Below are positions 44,770 to 57,065 of a stretch of 64,000 nt of DNA, in pieces. Source of the DNA: Acheta domesticus (lineage: Eukaryota > Arthropoda > Insecta > Orthoptera > Gryllidae); the NCBI GenBank assembly GCA_031308135.1, contig JAHLJT010000631.1, forward strand, positions 216,327,773-216,391,772, given 5' to 3'. The notes under the pieces were generated by a model that worked only from the letters and a program-made list of their open reading frames with translations, was not told the origin of the DNA and did no database searches. A program made the position numbers and the translations under genes. Numbering within the stretch: the stretch's first letter is position 1; the number at the start of each line of letters is the position of its first letter.

Positions 44770-46800
44770 GACGTTATATTTCAAGCGCGGGAGCGTTTAT
44801 AGCTCGTGTCTCCGGTATGACGTGCAAGTGTTGTAATCGAGGGTTGGGTTGTTGGTTTCTAAATCCGTGCAACTTCATTCACTTCTCGGTTATTTTCGAA
44901 CACGATATGTTTTTTACTATTTCGGTTACTATTCTTTTTAAGAGTATATAATTTTTAAATTCCTAATTTTGCAGTAAAAGTAGGCTTAATAATGAATTTT
45001 CATTAGCAATAATTTATTATTTATTTATTGTATTTTCATAAGCTTTATTTATTTATTTAGTACTAAAATATTTGCTGAATAGATTTCCAAAATTAAATTA
45101 AACAGCAATTAATAAAATTACTCTTGGCTAAAATCACTTTTTAACACTTTTTTCTATTTTTCATGTAGTAATAAAAGCTATTTGCAAGTTTATTTTTATT
45201 ATGAAAAATTTGAAACGTTTCCAACAATGAATTTATCTAGAACCCTGAATTTTATTGGTTTTCATAGGGCGCAGATTGGAATGTCTCACATTTTCTTATG
45301 CCGGAGATTGAAATCATGGTTTTCTGGCTCAGTTTACGAGTGTTTTCCACGAGCCATAACCTTCAATAAAATAAAATTTTATTTTAGATTAAGTGCAAAC
45401 TTTGTAGTTCTTGGTATGAAACTTTCATACCGCTATTATTTGTGTGTAATATGTCTTATGAGAGAAATAGTTATATGGAAATTCTAATAAAAGTAATAAT
45501 TGCAAAACATCGTAGTTGCGAATTGTCGACGTAGTGCCTAATTTTTTAGAGAATTATTGGTGGGTGTAGCTCTGATCATCTAAGAAAATCAGAGATATAA
45601 TCTTGAATGCATGCTCTGCTGTTTTAAGGAGCTGGTGAAGATATTGCATTAGTTAGAATGCAGGAACAATTCTAACAAAATTAAAGAATTAATTCCATGT
45701 ACATAGATTGATTAAAATCCTACGTTGGTTGGTTACGTTGGATTTGCGTTTTCTGGTGTACATAAAAAATGAATGCATTCTATCTTTAATTATAAGAAGT
45801 CATTTTTACGAACGTGAACTGCATGATTGACCAATAATAATGACTGGAAATCTGTAAACTGTTTTCGCGGAGCTAGCCGTCTTATTGATGAACTTAACTT
45901 GTAATTTCCCTGGTAGTTTGGTCGTACTTTTGATGACTCTCCCACCTTAAATTATCAATATATATAAGTGTTTCCGAATCTATTTTTCTCTTTTCCTACA
46001 AAAATTGTCATTAACTTGTCTCCCAATATTTCGTCGTTAATATATCGTTAGTAGAACAGCACGATGTATTAATAAAATATTTTAGAATATGCATTTAGAC
46101 AAGTTGTTGTGTATACCCAATCTCATGTTAATCCACATACAGAATTTGTGTAATTTTCTCGTGTAATTACTACATACAGAAATAAGAAGAGAAGTTTCAG
46201 AAATATTTAATATGTGACTTGGTTTATTTTTTTCTAAATGACCTAATGGGTGTGTTAATGATATTTTTATTGTACATGCTGTTTCTTGAATTTTTGGAAG
46301 AATTACAATTGAAAACGTATGCATAGTAATTTCACAATAATTTCAAAGTAGAATAACGAATCAGTGTTAAGGTATTTATATCATTTGCATACCAATATGT
46401 GAATAGCTTTTTCTCAAAGCACGATAATTGTGACCAGTTCTGATGTTTATTTCTGGTTTAGAGGCTCTTTATCTTCTAAGTTCTTGAGATACTAAAATGC
46501 GTAGCGTGATATTCAGTAATAGCGTCGATGATAGTAGTAATGTTGAAGAGGTTAATGATGAAACTAGTAGAATGAGAGGCAGGGTATGCGAGAGGTCCCC
46601 GAGAATCTCTGCCAAGAACTCGCTCTTTCCTCCACAAATTCCGCAAGTAATCGCCGGGGAACGAGCCCCGTCCCCCACGGTAGGCGTGTCCGGTAGCTAA
46701 CGTCACGAGCCCCCACCCCTTCTAGTAATTTATAATATTAAACTTTTGTGAAGATAAACAGGAGGTTTTCCTGTTTTAAATTTTGGTGAATATGGTGCTT
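44770..46800. other. AT-rich 5' flank
   Basis: No supported gene or repeat. A 101-codon plus frame at 45182-45487 is not distinctive. A GC-richer bit at 46570-46710 (GGGAACGAGCCCCGTCCCCC) is unexplained. Confidence 0.4.
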
Positions 46801-46807
46801 ATGTATG

Positions 46808-46808
<1 letters not shown>

Positions 46809-46864
<56 letters not shown>
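46809..46864. repeat. (TA)n microsatellite
   Basis: A run of TATATA with one G interruption near the right end. Confidence 0.95.
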
Positions 46865-47389
46865 ATGTTCGCAATATGTTTAAAGGCCATTTTTAAGTAA
46901 TCCGCCATGTATGAAAAAATTTCAGGGAACAAACCTATGGTTTACGTGTCGTTAAGTGTGAAAAAGAGCAGTTTCACAGGCTATGTATGGTAAGTCAAAG
47001 TTTTTACATCAACTTAAATGTCGTTGTAGTACTTCCTTCAAATAAAAAACATTGAATGAAACTCAGAGATCTTGAGTTTCTTATTAAGTTTGACCAAAAT
47101 AATTTGGAAAGGTAATTGCTTTGACATGAAAGTGCCTTATGTGTAATCGTACACATTATCCATGTTCCCCTTAAGTTGATATTTGCTTAGTATTTGTTAC
47201 CCAGAAAGCTACTGACAATGCGAGTTTTACCAAACGTTTTATTTAAAAACTTTCTTTGAAGCTCGTACTGAATTATCCCTTGATAATATTAAGGAATTAA
47301 TTGGTGGACGTTGTGGTTGGGTTCTTCACCATAAACTCAAATGAATGCTTACCGAGTTTGGCCTTCGGGTCAGGAAGCTTGGAGACATC

Positions 47390-48120
47390 AATAGTAAACG
47401 CTGTCATGTGGGAGCCGAAGTCACTTCTGCCACAACACGCTCAGTGCCTCCTGCGAGAAGACCGCGATCGAGGTCTCGGCAACTTATATAGAGACCAGCA
47501 GCTGGGGTCTCCCTGGGTTCAAACAAGTGCAGTGGTTGCTCCTAAACAAAGAGAGATCACGACCTTCTTGGAACGCTGTTATCTCGTCAGTGAGTATCGA
47601 CGACGCCCGACCTTCACAACACCGTAAAGTCTATTCTGATATCCGGGACGGTAAAAGAAAACTGCGAGGACTACCTGGCGACATCGATTCAACTAACTCC
47701 AACGCTACCGGCCCGCATAGACTGTGATCGGTCGAGTTCTTGATATCGACAAGGGTGGGTATCGCCCGGCGCAGCTGTCTGGGGACTGGCAGGCCGAACG
47801 TGTAATCTCTCGTTAAATGGTCGTGGCGTGCACATGTCTTTCGATGACGTAAAGCTGTTTTTTGTTTCTCCCTATCGTGTATTTGCATTGGCGGCCGCTC
47901 GCCGCTGCGTCTGTTGCGCACGCATGTGTGCGATATCAGCGACTCTGGGGGTTCAGTTTCCAATCTACTTGACACACCTGCGTGAACTTCTGCGTTGAAT
48001 GTGGTGGTGTTAAGGACCCCTGTACATTTGCAACAAGGTGATAGTTGCCTGCGTTCAAGATAATTTTCTCTTCTAAGCAATTCTGCGAGTTGCGGCGGGA
48101 TGTTTTAGAGTACGACTGCA
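47390..48120. other. GC-rich unclassified block with a 149-codon frame
   Basis: The minus-strand frame 48080-47631 is open for 149 codons and rich in Arg, Ser and Pro, with no recognised domain. The plus strand has CTTATATAGAGACC near 47486, a possible TATA element. It could be a decayed LTR or promoter DNA. It lies about 3.5 kb upstream of the SV2-like coding start. Confidence 0.3.
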
Positions 48121-49400
48121 TTGTTGCAACGGTCTAAATGATTTTGCAAGTTTTTCGTACATTATCCTCACATTTAAAAATAATAGAAAGAGAAACATTT
48201 TTAAATTTGATTATTAAAGTAGTTAAGTACTATTAAATAAAGAAACATTAAAATGGAATGTTTATTTTATTTTAATTTTTTGCAAAATAGATTTTTATTG
48301 AATAGCATTTTAGAACAAAAACTTAAATTCCAAAGTAGATGTTGAATACTGACGTTGGTAAATAACCCAGTCTAAAAAGATGTCGGCCGAGATAGATTCA
48401 TTCTATTTTATACACTTACTACTTAAAGTAGCAATTTCTGTACTGCTGTAATAAAAGTAGTTTAAGCAATTAGTTTATAATGTTAAGCTTTATTGCATTG
48501 GTATATGTTTGGAAAACGAGCAACGTTAGGAGTGAGTTTTCAAATTTGTAGGAATACAATAAAGCAACATAAGTTGCATACGTTATTTTTTTGTGTAACG
48601 CATTATGATTGAGAGACCATTTATAAGAGAACCAAACTTAATTTTGCAAAACAACTGTCTTGTGAAGTCTTGGAATTTTGACATCTGAGAAAAATGTAGT
48701 CGGTTATTTTGCCGCTACCTCTCTATGATTCTCTCGCTGTGTTTGGCTGAATGTATGATGACGCAATCATTCATACCGTAAAATTTAATACATCATTTGT
48801 GCCGCAAAATGTCCTTTATGAACGATTTCTTGCAACAGAAAAGGTCGTTTATAGTCAAGTGAGTTTAAAAAACATTTTTTCTCCCGACGAAATGACAACA
48901 CATTTTGTAAATCAAATGTGAACGTTGGTAGTCCCACAAGCATTGTTGTCATGGTAATATGTCACAAGTATATGTCTTAAAGTATTCAACCTTTTCTGCA
49001 CGTTACTGGGTATGACATCTTGTATTTCTTGCCAACTAGTTCGGCAATAGTTATTTACAATGTTAGTGTCGTAAATCATCTTATTACGAGATTGGAAAAT
49101 TACGAAACGAGGCCGTTAGGACGAATATGGTAACCAATCTTTTGTAATAAGATGTTAGATGCATATTGTGCGTTTTATCCACTTTTAATAAAATAGATTT
49201 AATCGGAAGTTTAGTACCATGCGTTTATTTTGCCTTCACCTTTATTTTCTTGCCTAGTATATACTTGTTAGTAAAGAAACAAATATTGTAATCATGCAGC
49301 GGAAAGTGGCGATTTTTCGTGTGAGAAAATCGAATAGCTGGGTCCTGACATAGAAAAGTGGAAAAACCTTGTATCCATCTGCTATAAATTACTTCCTCTA
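48121..49400. other. AT-rich DNA, nothing recognised
   Basis: No open frame, RNA or repeat stands out. Confidence 0.45.
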
Positions 49401-49690
49401 TCACATTCTGTAGTCAGAATTCCGTTTTGTGGATATTTGATGCCAAAAACTTAGTTTACGGCAAAACGTCCGTATGTCTGTTTCTGTTCGTCCGTCTGAG
49501 ATCAATATTATCGCCTAAACGGTTAAGACGATTGTCTCCGAAATTGATATTCTTCGATCGATCTGACCGAGCTCGAGGCCCTGAAAATTTGAAACATATT
49601 TTGAGATATTGGGATACTATATATGAAGCCTTAACATTTTCAAATGTCTCTCAAAAGTGGTAATTATTTTTATAGGATAAAGTAAAAGTA
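49400..49690 (+). repeat. Repeat A, left piece split by a LINE
   Basis: GTCCGTATGTCTGTTTCTGT, TATCGCCTAAACGGTTAAGA, TTCGATCGATCTGACC and TCTCAAAAGTGGTAATTATT follow the order seen at 57180-57440. The element continues at 53206 after the LINE. Confidence 0.7.
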
Positions 49691-49692
49691 CG

Positions 49693-50769
49693 GTGGTAAC
49701 GGTGGCTTCAGCGGAGACGTGTGTGACGGTGGAGAAGGTGGAGACGACGGAGACGGCGGCGGACACGGCGGCGGTGACTGAGATGGCGAAGGCGGCGGCG
49801 GCGACGGCGGCGACGGCGGCGACGGCGGCGGCGGCGGCGGCGGCGACGGCGGCGGCGGCGGCGGCGGAGACGGCGACGGCGGCGGCGATGGCGGCAACGA
49901 CGACGGCGGCGGCGGTGACGACGATGACGACGGCGACGACGAGGGCGGAGAAGACGGCGGCGGAGGCGACGACAGCGAGGGACGCGCCCTTTCGAGAACA
50001 CTTTCAGGTGAGGAGAGGGTTCCTTAGGTTGTTGCAGGTGAACTGTCGTAGTATAATCAATAAAGAAATAGAGTTTTGGAATCTAGTTGATGCCTGCGAT
50101 CCCGACATAGTGATAGGGACTGAGTCGTGGCTAACTGAGGAAATCGGGTCCTCTGAAATTTTTCATTCCCATTACAAGATCCTTAGGAGGGATAGAAATA
50201 GTAGAGGGGGCGGAGTCTTTATTTGCGTCGAAGAGGACATAAATATTAGATTAGAGTGGGTCAGTAGAGAGTTTGAAATGATGGGAATAGAAATTATTAC
50301 GTCAGGAACCGTTTTAGAAATTATTGCATGCTACAGGCCTCCGAGCGATGGATATGACATTTTAGACGACATCATTCAGAGAACGGGAAACGAAAATGGC
50401 CATCCTATTGTTATCAGAGGCGACTTAAATATTCCGAGAGTGAACTGGGAGGGAGCCGTTACCGAAGGGAAAGTCCAGACGCTGGTTAACGGTATGGTAT
50501 GGGACCGGGGTTTTACCCAGGTAGTTCGGACCGGGACGCGACAGGATGCGATTTTGAATGTCTACCTAATTAGGCCGAAAGAACTTTTCATAGCTTGTGA
50601 AGTTGTTGACGGCATTAGTGACCACAAAGCGGTTCTTATTGACTTAGACGGAAATATTTCAAGGAAAGGCATTACAATAGGAACGAAAGTACGGCAATAC
50701 AAGAAAGCAAATGTAAGCGGTCTTCAAGGTTTCTTTAGGGAACAATATGACCGCTTTCTAAGAACATAG
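49693..50769 (+). pseudogene. LINE endonuclease region
   Basis: The 358-codon frame begins in a low-complexity Ala/Thr tract from the GGC array (about residues 1-100). From about residue 112 it shows the endonuclease fold: Leu-Gln-Val-Asn-Cys-Arg-Ser near 114, Gly-Thr-Glu-Ser-Trp-Leu near 140, Tyr-Arg-Pro-Pro at about 216-219, Gly-Asp-Leu-Asn (245-248) and the Ser-Asp-His-Lys-Ala catalytic motif near 315. It stops at 50769, before the RT, where an intact element would continue. A further frame at 50794-51048 holds the basic linker. Confidence 0.85.
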
Positions 50770-51028
50770 GGCGGTATGGAATAAATATGGGGCGTGTTCA
50801 AAGATATTATATACGAAGCTTTGCAAAAGTTTGTTCCGTGCAAAATTCTAAAAAATAATCCGGATCCAGAATACTACAATGCAAAAATTTGGAGAATGAA
50901 GAGGATAACGAGAAAGGCATTTAAGAACAGAAAGCGCAGTAGCAAGCGTATGAATATTTTTCGGAATCATTCAAAAGAATTGGAGCGCGAAAAGAAAATT
51001 GCTCAGGAGGCATATTTAAAGAATATTC

Positions 51029-52189
51029 TTGATAGGGAAGGGAAATAACTGGACAGGTTTTTATAAATATGTTCGTAGAAGGAAAGGAAATAAAGAGGAT
51101 ATCCCAGTTATTCGCGAAAATGGAAACACGCTAATTACTGACAATCGGGCAAAAGCGGATGCATTTAATAAGTATTTTAGTTTGGTTTTCAAAAATAGTG
51201 CGGACCATCCATTTATTCAAGGGCCTTCGGGTGCGAATCAGTTTAATATTGAAGTAAACGTTCTATGGAATAAAGTAAAGTCTATGAAAAATGGTAAGTC
51301 AAGGGGTCCAGACGACATTTCTACGGATTTAATTAAACTAGCAGGAAAGGCAATATTACCGTACCTAATTAGAATTTTTCACGGGTCTTTGAATAATTCA
51401 AAAGTACCTGAAGATTGGAAATTAGCCTTTGTCGTACCAATTTTTAAAAGTGGTGACAAAACTAAATTATGCAAGTAAAGGCCGGTAAGTCTTACGTCAG
51501 TGGTCTGCAAGCTTATGGAGCATCTAGTTGGGAGTTACATTAAGAAAGAATGGGAAATTAAAAAATGGCTCTACGATGGGCAACACGGGTTCAGGAGTGG
51601 TTATTCATGCGAAAGTCAGGTAGTCACGCTATTTCAGGATCTAGCAGATGAAATTGACGCGGGCGGGAGAGTAGACGCAGTAGTTATAGATTTTGCCAAA
51701 GCATTTGATGTCGTTCCTCACGATCGGCTTGTACAGAAATTAATGAATTCAGGCATAGATCCCAGGGTGGTGGCGTGGATTAGCGAGTTTCTGCGAGATA
51801 GAAAACAGAAAGTCCGAATTGGACAAGAGTTATCTTCCGGGGCAAGCGTTACGTCAGGAATACCGCAGGGGAGTGTCATTGGACCCCTTCTATTTCTAGC
51901 TTTTGTCAGTGATCTGCCGGCGCAATTAACCTCAAATGTTCGGCTATTTGCAGACGATTCCATAATATATCGTAGTATTAATTCGAAAAGAGATGAAGAA
52001 ATACTGCAACGGGATCTTGATGCGTTATATTACTGGGCGGAAAATAACGGAATGTCCATAAATAGCTCTAAAAGTAAATCCATCACTTTTGGCAGGGGTC
52101 ATAATTACAGTGAAATACATTACCGTTTAAATAATGACATTATTCCGAGAGTTTCCTTCGTGCAAGTACCTAGGACTTCATTTCGATAG
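51029..52189 (+). pseudogene. LINE reverse transcriptase region, broken
   Basis: Two in-phase pieces are separated by one stop at 51476-51478, just before Arg-Pro-Val-Ser-Leu-Thr, where most relatives have Tyr. Visible boxes: Lys-Ser-Arg-Gly-Pro-Asp-Asp-Ile, Phe-Arg-Ser-Gly-Tyr-Ser-Cys-Glu, Val-Ile-Asp-Phe-Ala-Lys-Ala-Phe-Asp, Gly-Ile-Pro-Gln-Gly-Ser-Val-Ile-Gly-Pro and Phe-Ala-Asp-Asp-Ser. The catalytic FADD is intact, so inactivation is by stop and frameshifts. Confidence 0.9.
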
Positions 52190-52715
52190 TAAATTAAGTT
52201 GGAAAAAACACGTAGATTTTGTTGTAGGGAAAGCCTGGAGATCTCTTCACTTTGTAATGCGCATCCTAAAAAAAGAGTACGGCAAACGCGAGGGAATTTG
52301 CTTATTTATCTCTTGTTCGTCCAATAATGGAATATGGAACAATTTGTTGGGATCCGCACAAGATTATGCAGTGTAAACACTTGGAAAGGATTCAGCATAG
52401 GGCAGCTAAATTTACTTTCAAGGGACAAGAAAACGGCAGGGTGGGATTCACTCAAAAACAGGCGATCAGTAGCAATGACTCTGCGCCTTGTATAAAGCTT
52501 ATAGTGGTCATCCAGCTTGGAAAGAAATTAATCGGCGGCTATGTATTCCTACATACATCAGTAGAGTGGATCACAGGCACAAAATAAATTTAAGACAGCA
52601 GAGAACGGATGTCGAGAAATTTTCTTTTACAAATCGAACGATTACGGAATGGAATAGATTGCCTGCAAAAACCTTTGAACCCTTTCCTCAAAGTGTTCAA
52701 CAGTTAGGAAATTAA
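52134..52715 (+). pseudogene. LINE C-terminal region, frameshifted
   Basis: Three overlapping frames (52134-52376, 52327-52587, 52488-52715) carry the post-RT region, for example Lys-Tyr-Leu-Gly-Leu-His-Phe-Asp near 52150 and Phe-Thr-Asn-Arg-Thr-Ile-Thr-Glu-Trp-Asn-Arg-Leu-Pro near 52625-52665, a common C-terminal motif of CR1/jockey elements. At least two frameshifts separate them. Confidence 0.8.
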
Positions 52716-52884
52716 TTTAGGGTATTATTAAGTAAATGAGGGAGAATAGTGGGTTTTATAGCGATGCATAAGTGTTCTATTGTGAAGTGAGGTGTAGTGC
52801 AGTGTATAGCAGAGAAATAAATGAAGGAAGTGTTTTCAGGTCTTAGTGAAGTGAAGTGCAGTGAAGTGCAGTGTGATACTAGTG

Positions 52885-52932
<48 letters not shown>
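52885..52932. repeat. (GT)n microsatellite in the LINE 3' UTR
   Basis: A clean run of GT dinucleotides, preceded by GAAGTGCAGTGAAGTGCAGT-type short repeats at about 52848-52875. Confidence 0.95.
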
Positions 52933-52937
<5 letters not shown>

Positions 52938-53205
52938 CTCTAATGTAATTTAATGTTTTATGAAGTCAGTTTTTATATTATTATCATTATTTTAATATTA
53001 CTTTTATTATTTTACCATTATTATTATTACTACAATTAGTATACAATTTGCTAGTTATATTACCTTATTCTTATTGTTGTTGTTATTATTATTTTTATTA
53101 TTATTATTGGTATTAGTTCTATGTTACTGAGAGACTGTGTTTATTTATGTTTTTTGTAATAGCTGCCACCGGGTTATGCCCAATTGCAGTTTAAATAAAT
53201 CTATC

Positions 53206-53500
53206 TAAAAGTAAAATGGAATGTACGCAAAAAGTCGCACAGATCCCATTTTCTTGAAATCGCTCAGTTTTCAGAAATTTCAATATTCAGACTCTATCCC
53301 GTCTTCCTACAACTACAATATTGAAGATAGATCCTTAATAAAACCTATTCTTCAAAGACACGTTTTTAAAGTAGACCACGTTGAATTTTTCGTAAATATA
53401 AGTAGGCTTATCGTAATTTTACATGAAATATAGTTAAAAATATTTTTAAAAAAACTGTTTCCAATTTTTTCTTGAAATTGTATCTCGATTGGAGCAAAGT
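53206..53500 (+). repeat. Repeat A, right piece after the LINE
   Basis: TCTTCCTACAACTACAATAT, TTGAAGATAGATCCTTAATA and ATTCTTCAAAGACACG match 57520-57600 of the 57-kb copy, so the LINE interrupted one repeat A unit. Confidence 0.65.
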
Positions 53501-54561
53501 ACGCTGATAAAAATTCGGCACCACTTTTCTATGTTCAGTAAACATGAGGACATGCGAATTCACCATTCAAAAATTGCGAAAGATACAAACAATACGAGCA
53601 AGTATATGGTGTTCTAGTCACTAGAGTTTTCCCTCAATGCTACGACTTTGTTCTCAATAAGGAAAACATTACGTAAGATTCTTTGGTTTTCTGTGCAAAA
53701 TGATATGCAGCTGTGATTCGGGTATTTAAATACCAGCAGATGCTTCATTGGAAAGTTTAATACTGAGAAAATCACGATTAAAATACGAGCGTGAATATGC
53801 AATCTTTAATGACAGTTGTAGGAAGGAAAAATGCTAATTATATTTCAGAGAAAATTATGATGGCATACTTATCCGGTAAGGTGGAGGAGGAAAAGGCAAC
53901 CAGCTTTTTGAAGCGTTGAGAAGTGCTGTCAAGAAGATGTTATAAAGTACTATTTCAGTGACAGACATGATTGATATAAGCTTATGCAGTTTTTTTTAAA
54001 TAACAAATAAAGGTTATCAGGGAAAGAAGCCTGGAATATTTTGAAAAGAAGACGCACACATTTTTTAATAGAGACAGATGATAGTATTTATTTAATGTCG
54101 AAGGTTCCCAACGTATTTCCAAAATCTCAGATGGTTCTACTCAAAATTATTTAATTTTTCAGTCCAGAACCTTTTTCATCTAGGCAAAACTTCCAACCCT
54201 CTAAAAACAAGAAGCCGACTCCAGAATAATATTACTAATTTGCATATTTAAGATTGTCGTCGAGAAGAACTAAATAGGAGAAATAAACGATGATGATGAT
54301 GAAAAGCTATTCTCATAGCTCATGAAATACAGGTCGTTGCAATTCCGCATTCGTCTTAATTATATTATTACGACAGTTTTGCAATAAAAATCTCCACAAT
54401 GGCACAGAAAATAGTGTCATCAAGTTTGACTAGACATAATCAGAGTAAATAAGAGGTTTGTAGGTAAAGATTGACTTAACCTAATTAAAGAAAATAAAAA
54501 CTTTTAAATCACTTTGATTAGGAGAAGTTAATCTTTGATATTAATTTCACCGATTGATAAA
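53501..54561. other. AT-rich DNA, nothing recognised
   Basis: No gene or repeat seen apart from a short GATGAT run near 54290. Confidence 0.45.
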
Positions 54562-55305
54562 TTGATTTATTATTGTTTCCGGGCACATAAACTGCTACGA
54601 TCTTTAAACCCGTTTATGTAGTGAATGTTTCTTCGTCGCGGGGGTGGCGGGGATTCTACCCCGCTGGATGGTGAGAACCGGCGTCGACCTATACATCGGC
54701 TTGAGGTACATTTCCTTCTCCAGTTATCTCCCCCAGCAGCTCACCGCCCAACCAAGACAAGCTCTATGGTAGTGCTGTGCAAGTATGGTGCGATTTCTGT
54801 AACTTTACCCCTCAAGGCCCCGTCTTCACAATGGAATATGTCGTGGTATTCCGCGTTTTTCTCTTCCGTGCCGCTAGACATTGCATGATCGCGACCGCAT
54901 CAAGCAGTACTTGCGATCATGCGACATCTAGCGGCACGACTGAGAAAGACGCGAAATGCCGTGTGGTATTCCATCGTGGCCATAGGGGCTTGAGGGGCTG
55001 CTATGTAAAATTCACACTCTAGGTGTATGTTTAAGGGGAGAGGGAAGAACAAGGAAGAGGAAGGAGAGAACGCGCGCTACACATGGGCCGTTTATTAGGG
55101 TACTGCTCCGGCGTTAGACTGGTATTGATCGGTTAAACCAGCGAAAACTACCGTTTATAGTAGCCGACCGCTAGAATTCTCCCCCAGGAAACGGCTGAAT
55201 TCGACCTGTCTGTGTAGCTAGAGTAAACATTCCCCATCGTCAAGACTCGAACCTAGGACCTCCCATTTATAGCCTTTGCAAAGACAGCGGCAATGCTGGT
55301 TCTGA
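54562..55305 (-). mobile_element. SINE S1 copy interrupted by a foldback MITE
   Basis: The SINE 3' end (TTTCCGGGCACATAAACTGC) and body lie at 54562-54780, and the 5' part (GAAGAGGAAGGAGAGAACGC, CTAGAATTCTCCCCCAGG, GACTCGAACCTAGGACCTCC) at 55023-55305. The stretch between is the MITE. Confidence 0.82.
54782..55022. mobile_element. Foldback MITE, copy 2
   Basis: It shares TGCGATTTCTGTAAC, CAATGGAATATGTCGTGG, GACATTGCATGATCGCGACC and GAAAGACGCGAAATGCCGTG with the 32715 copy. The arms pair imperfectly, so it is older or more mutated. Its insertion in a SINE dates it after that SINE. Confidence 0.78.
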
Positions 55306-56099
55306 GCTCAAGTAAGCTGGTGACGTTATCGGAGAAGCGTGCCGGCTGTCACTCAGTTTGCACAGAAAACTCGAAGTCAATTATTTGTCTTGTTGAGAGC
55401 ATCACGTATCATATGTAACATGCAGTATAATTAACTGGAATAATGACCACAGTGGTTGACAAACCACAAAATAAACAATTAGTCATGAAGCTTATTGTAC
55501 ATACATGGGAATGGGATATTCCCTTCCAAGCAGCTTCCATCATTTCTTTCAAAATCTTTACTCGTCCCCCTGTTCCATAATATTTAATCTGCGCCGCCTT
55601 GCTTCAAGGCCCCGTATTAAATCAAGATTCCCTAAGGATAGACTGAGGCCACCGTAACTTCTGTTTCTATACCTTTCCTAGCACTACCTAAATTTCAATG
55701 AAACACCTCAAACCTGAACCTTAAAGCCTGAATCAAATCATCGAACCTTGGACCATGTTTTCACGAGTAGGAATGAATACTCATTTGCAATGGATGGTCA
55801 TAACCAAAACATTATAATATAAAATGTACCGTTGTCAAACCCCTCGAGAGACAGAAATGTCGAACGAGAAGAATTTTTTTTTAAAAGCAATCTCCTTTTT
55901 TGTTTATCTTACGAACATTTTTTTCTTACCGCGTCCCCAAGGCGATAAAACATCTACTTAGTACAACCTTTGTAGAAAATATCACTTGAGGTTTGGAAAT
56001 TACCGATAAACAGTAATTATCGCTGCGCAATGGCTCACAGTGGTGGTGTAGCTGAACTTGTAAGAAATGTCAAAACATTTGAATGCATTGCCTTCTCAC
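55306..56099. other. AT-rich spacer
   Basis: No gene seen; short frames only. Confidence 0.45.
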
Positions 56100-56810
56100 A
56101 AAGTAAACTTCACTGTTGATCGATCAGCAAATACGTGAATCATTTGATCTCAGAATTAGAATCATTAAGGTCAAATACTTCCACGGATACATTAACAGAA
56201 GCGAAAGAAATATCAGGAAGACTTAATCGACATCCTCAATTTAAAGAAGAAAGAAGAAGTGGATGTTTGAAAAAAATGGGAAGGACTAAGATGAATTTCA
56301 TTCATTATCAGAAGAAAAATATCAGTTGTTCATGGTGAAAACAATACATCGTGTTTTAAATGAACTGAGGCAAATGTTTCACGCCACTCAAAAAATAAAT
56401 AGTTTATTTGGTTTTCTCACTGTAGCTCGATTTGAAATAATGAAAGAAGAATTGAGGAACCATACATATGAGTCAGCTACCACGTATAAAGAATACTTTG
56501 AAACGAACGAGCTGGCAATAGAAAATAACGGTAAAATAGCAGTAGAAAGTTCAAATTATCATGCCTTGAATTTAACTCCTTAATATAAAAACGGTCCCAC
56601 CGTAATAGAATAACACCATAACAATGTCAGAGTTGATATTTTTTCTCACTGAACCAGCCTCAATTGCTTCGAGTGAAAGGAGTTTTAAGAAACTAAAGAT
56701 TGCTTCCCACACTTAACAGAATAACAACTATCTAACCAATCTGAACATGATATCCATATATCACAAATTAGCTTCGAAACATTTTTCTGAGGAGAGTGGA
56801 AACAGTTTTG
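56100..56810 (+). pseudogene. hAT-type transposase remnant (ZMYM1-like C-terminal region)
   Basis: Three frames in order: 56135-56338 (Glu-Ala-Lys-Glu-Ile-Ser-Gly-Arg-Leu-Asn, then Phe-Lys-Glu-Glu-Arg-Arg), 56326-56583 (Asn-Ser-Leu-Phe-Gly-Phe-Leu), and 56624-56716 with Glu-Pro-Ala-Ser-Ile-Ala-Ser-Ser-Glu-Arg-Ser-Phe-Lys-Lys-Leu-Lys, the hAT dimerisation signature. The line continues past a stop with Leu-Thr-Asn-Leu-Asn-Met-Ile-Ser-Ile. Frameshifts and stops make it dead; the N-terminal domains and the transposon ends are not seen. Confidence 0.8.
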
Positions 56811-57065
56811 TAGCGAAAAAACCTGTAAAATCCAAATTTAGTTTAAGTTTTAAAATTATTTTAACGAGTTATTCAGTAATTAAAGAAACGAGTGGATAAA
56901 AAGAGGTATAATTGCACGAGTGGTATGTTCAAGAAAACGAGCAACTATAGGAGCGAGTTTTCTCATTCACCAAGAGTGCAATTATATCCTTTATCGTCGT
57001 GTTATGTTTAATATTTTTTCGTTTCCATTTAAGAATAATTTAAATTTTGATAAATTCAAACACAT

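Larger units (their letters stand above)
49691..53205 (+). mobile_element. Non-LTR retrotransposon (CR1/jockey-like LINE), about 3.5 kb
   Basis: An 8-bp sequence TAAAAGTA precedes (49683-49690) and follows (53206-53213) the element, a target-site duplication inside repeat A. Order: a GGC/GAC triplet array at the 5' end, an apurinic endonuclease domain, a reverse transcriptase, a C-terminal region, a GT-rich 3' UTR and a 3' end TTTAAATAAATCTATC without poly(A). Frames are broken in several places, so it is inactive. Length is slightly short for a two-ORF LINE; ORF1 is absent, suggesting 5' truncation or loss. Confidence 0.9.

Noticed and set aside
47631..48080. A conserved gene on minus upstream of the transporter
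   Set aside because: No domain, initiation context or splice partner could be recognised; kept only as an unclassified block.
49693..50000. Ala/Thr-rich start of the LINE frame as an ORF1 protein
   Set aside because: It is a translated GGC/GAC array with no zinc knuckle or other ORF1 feature.
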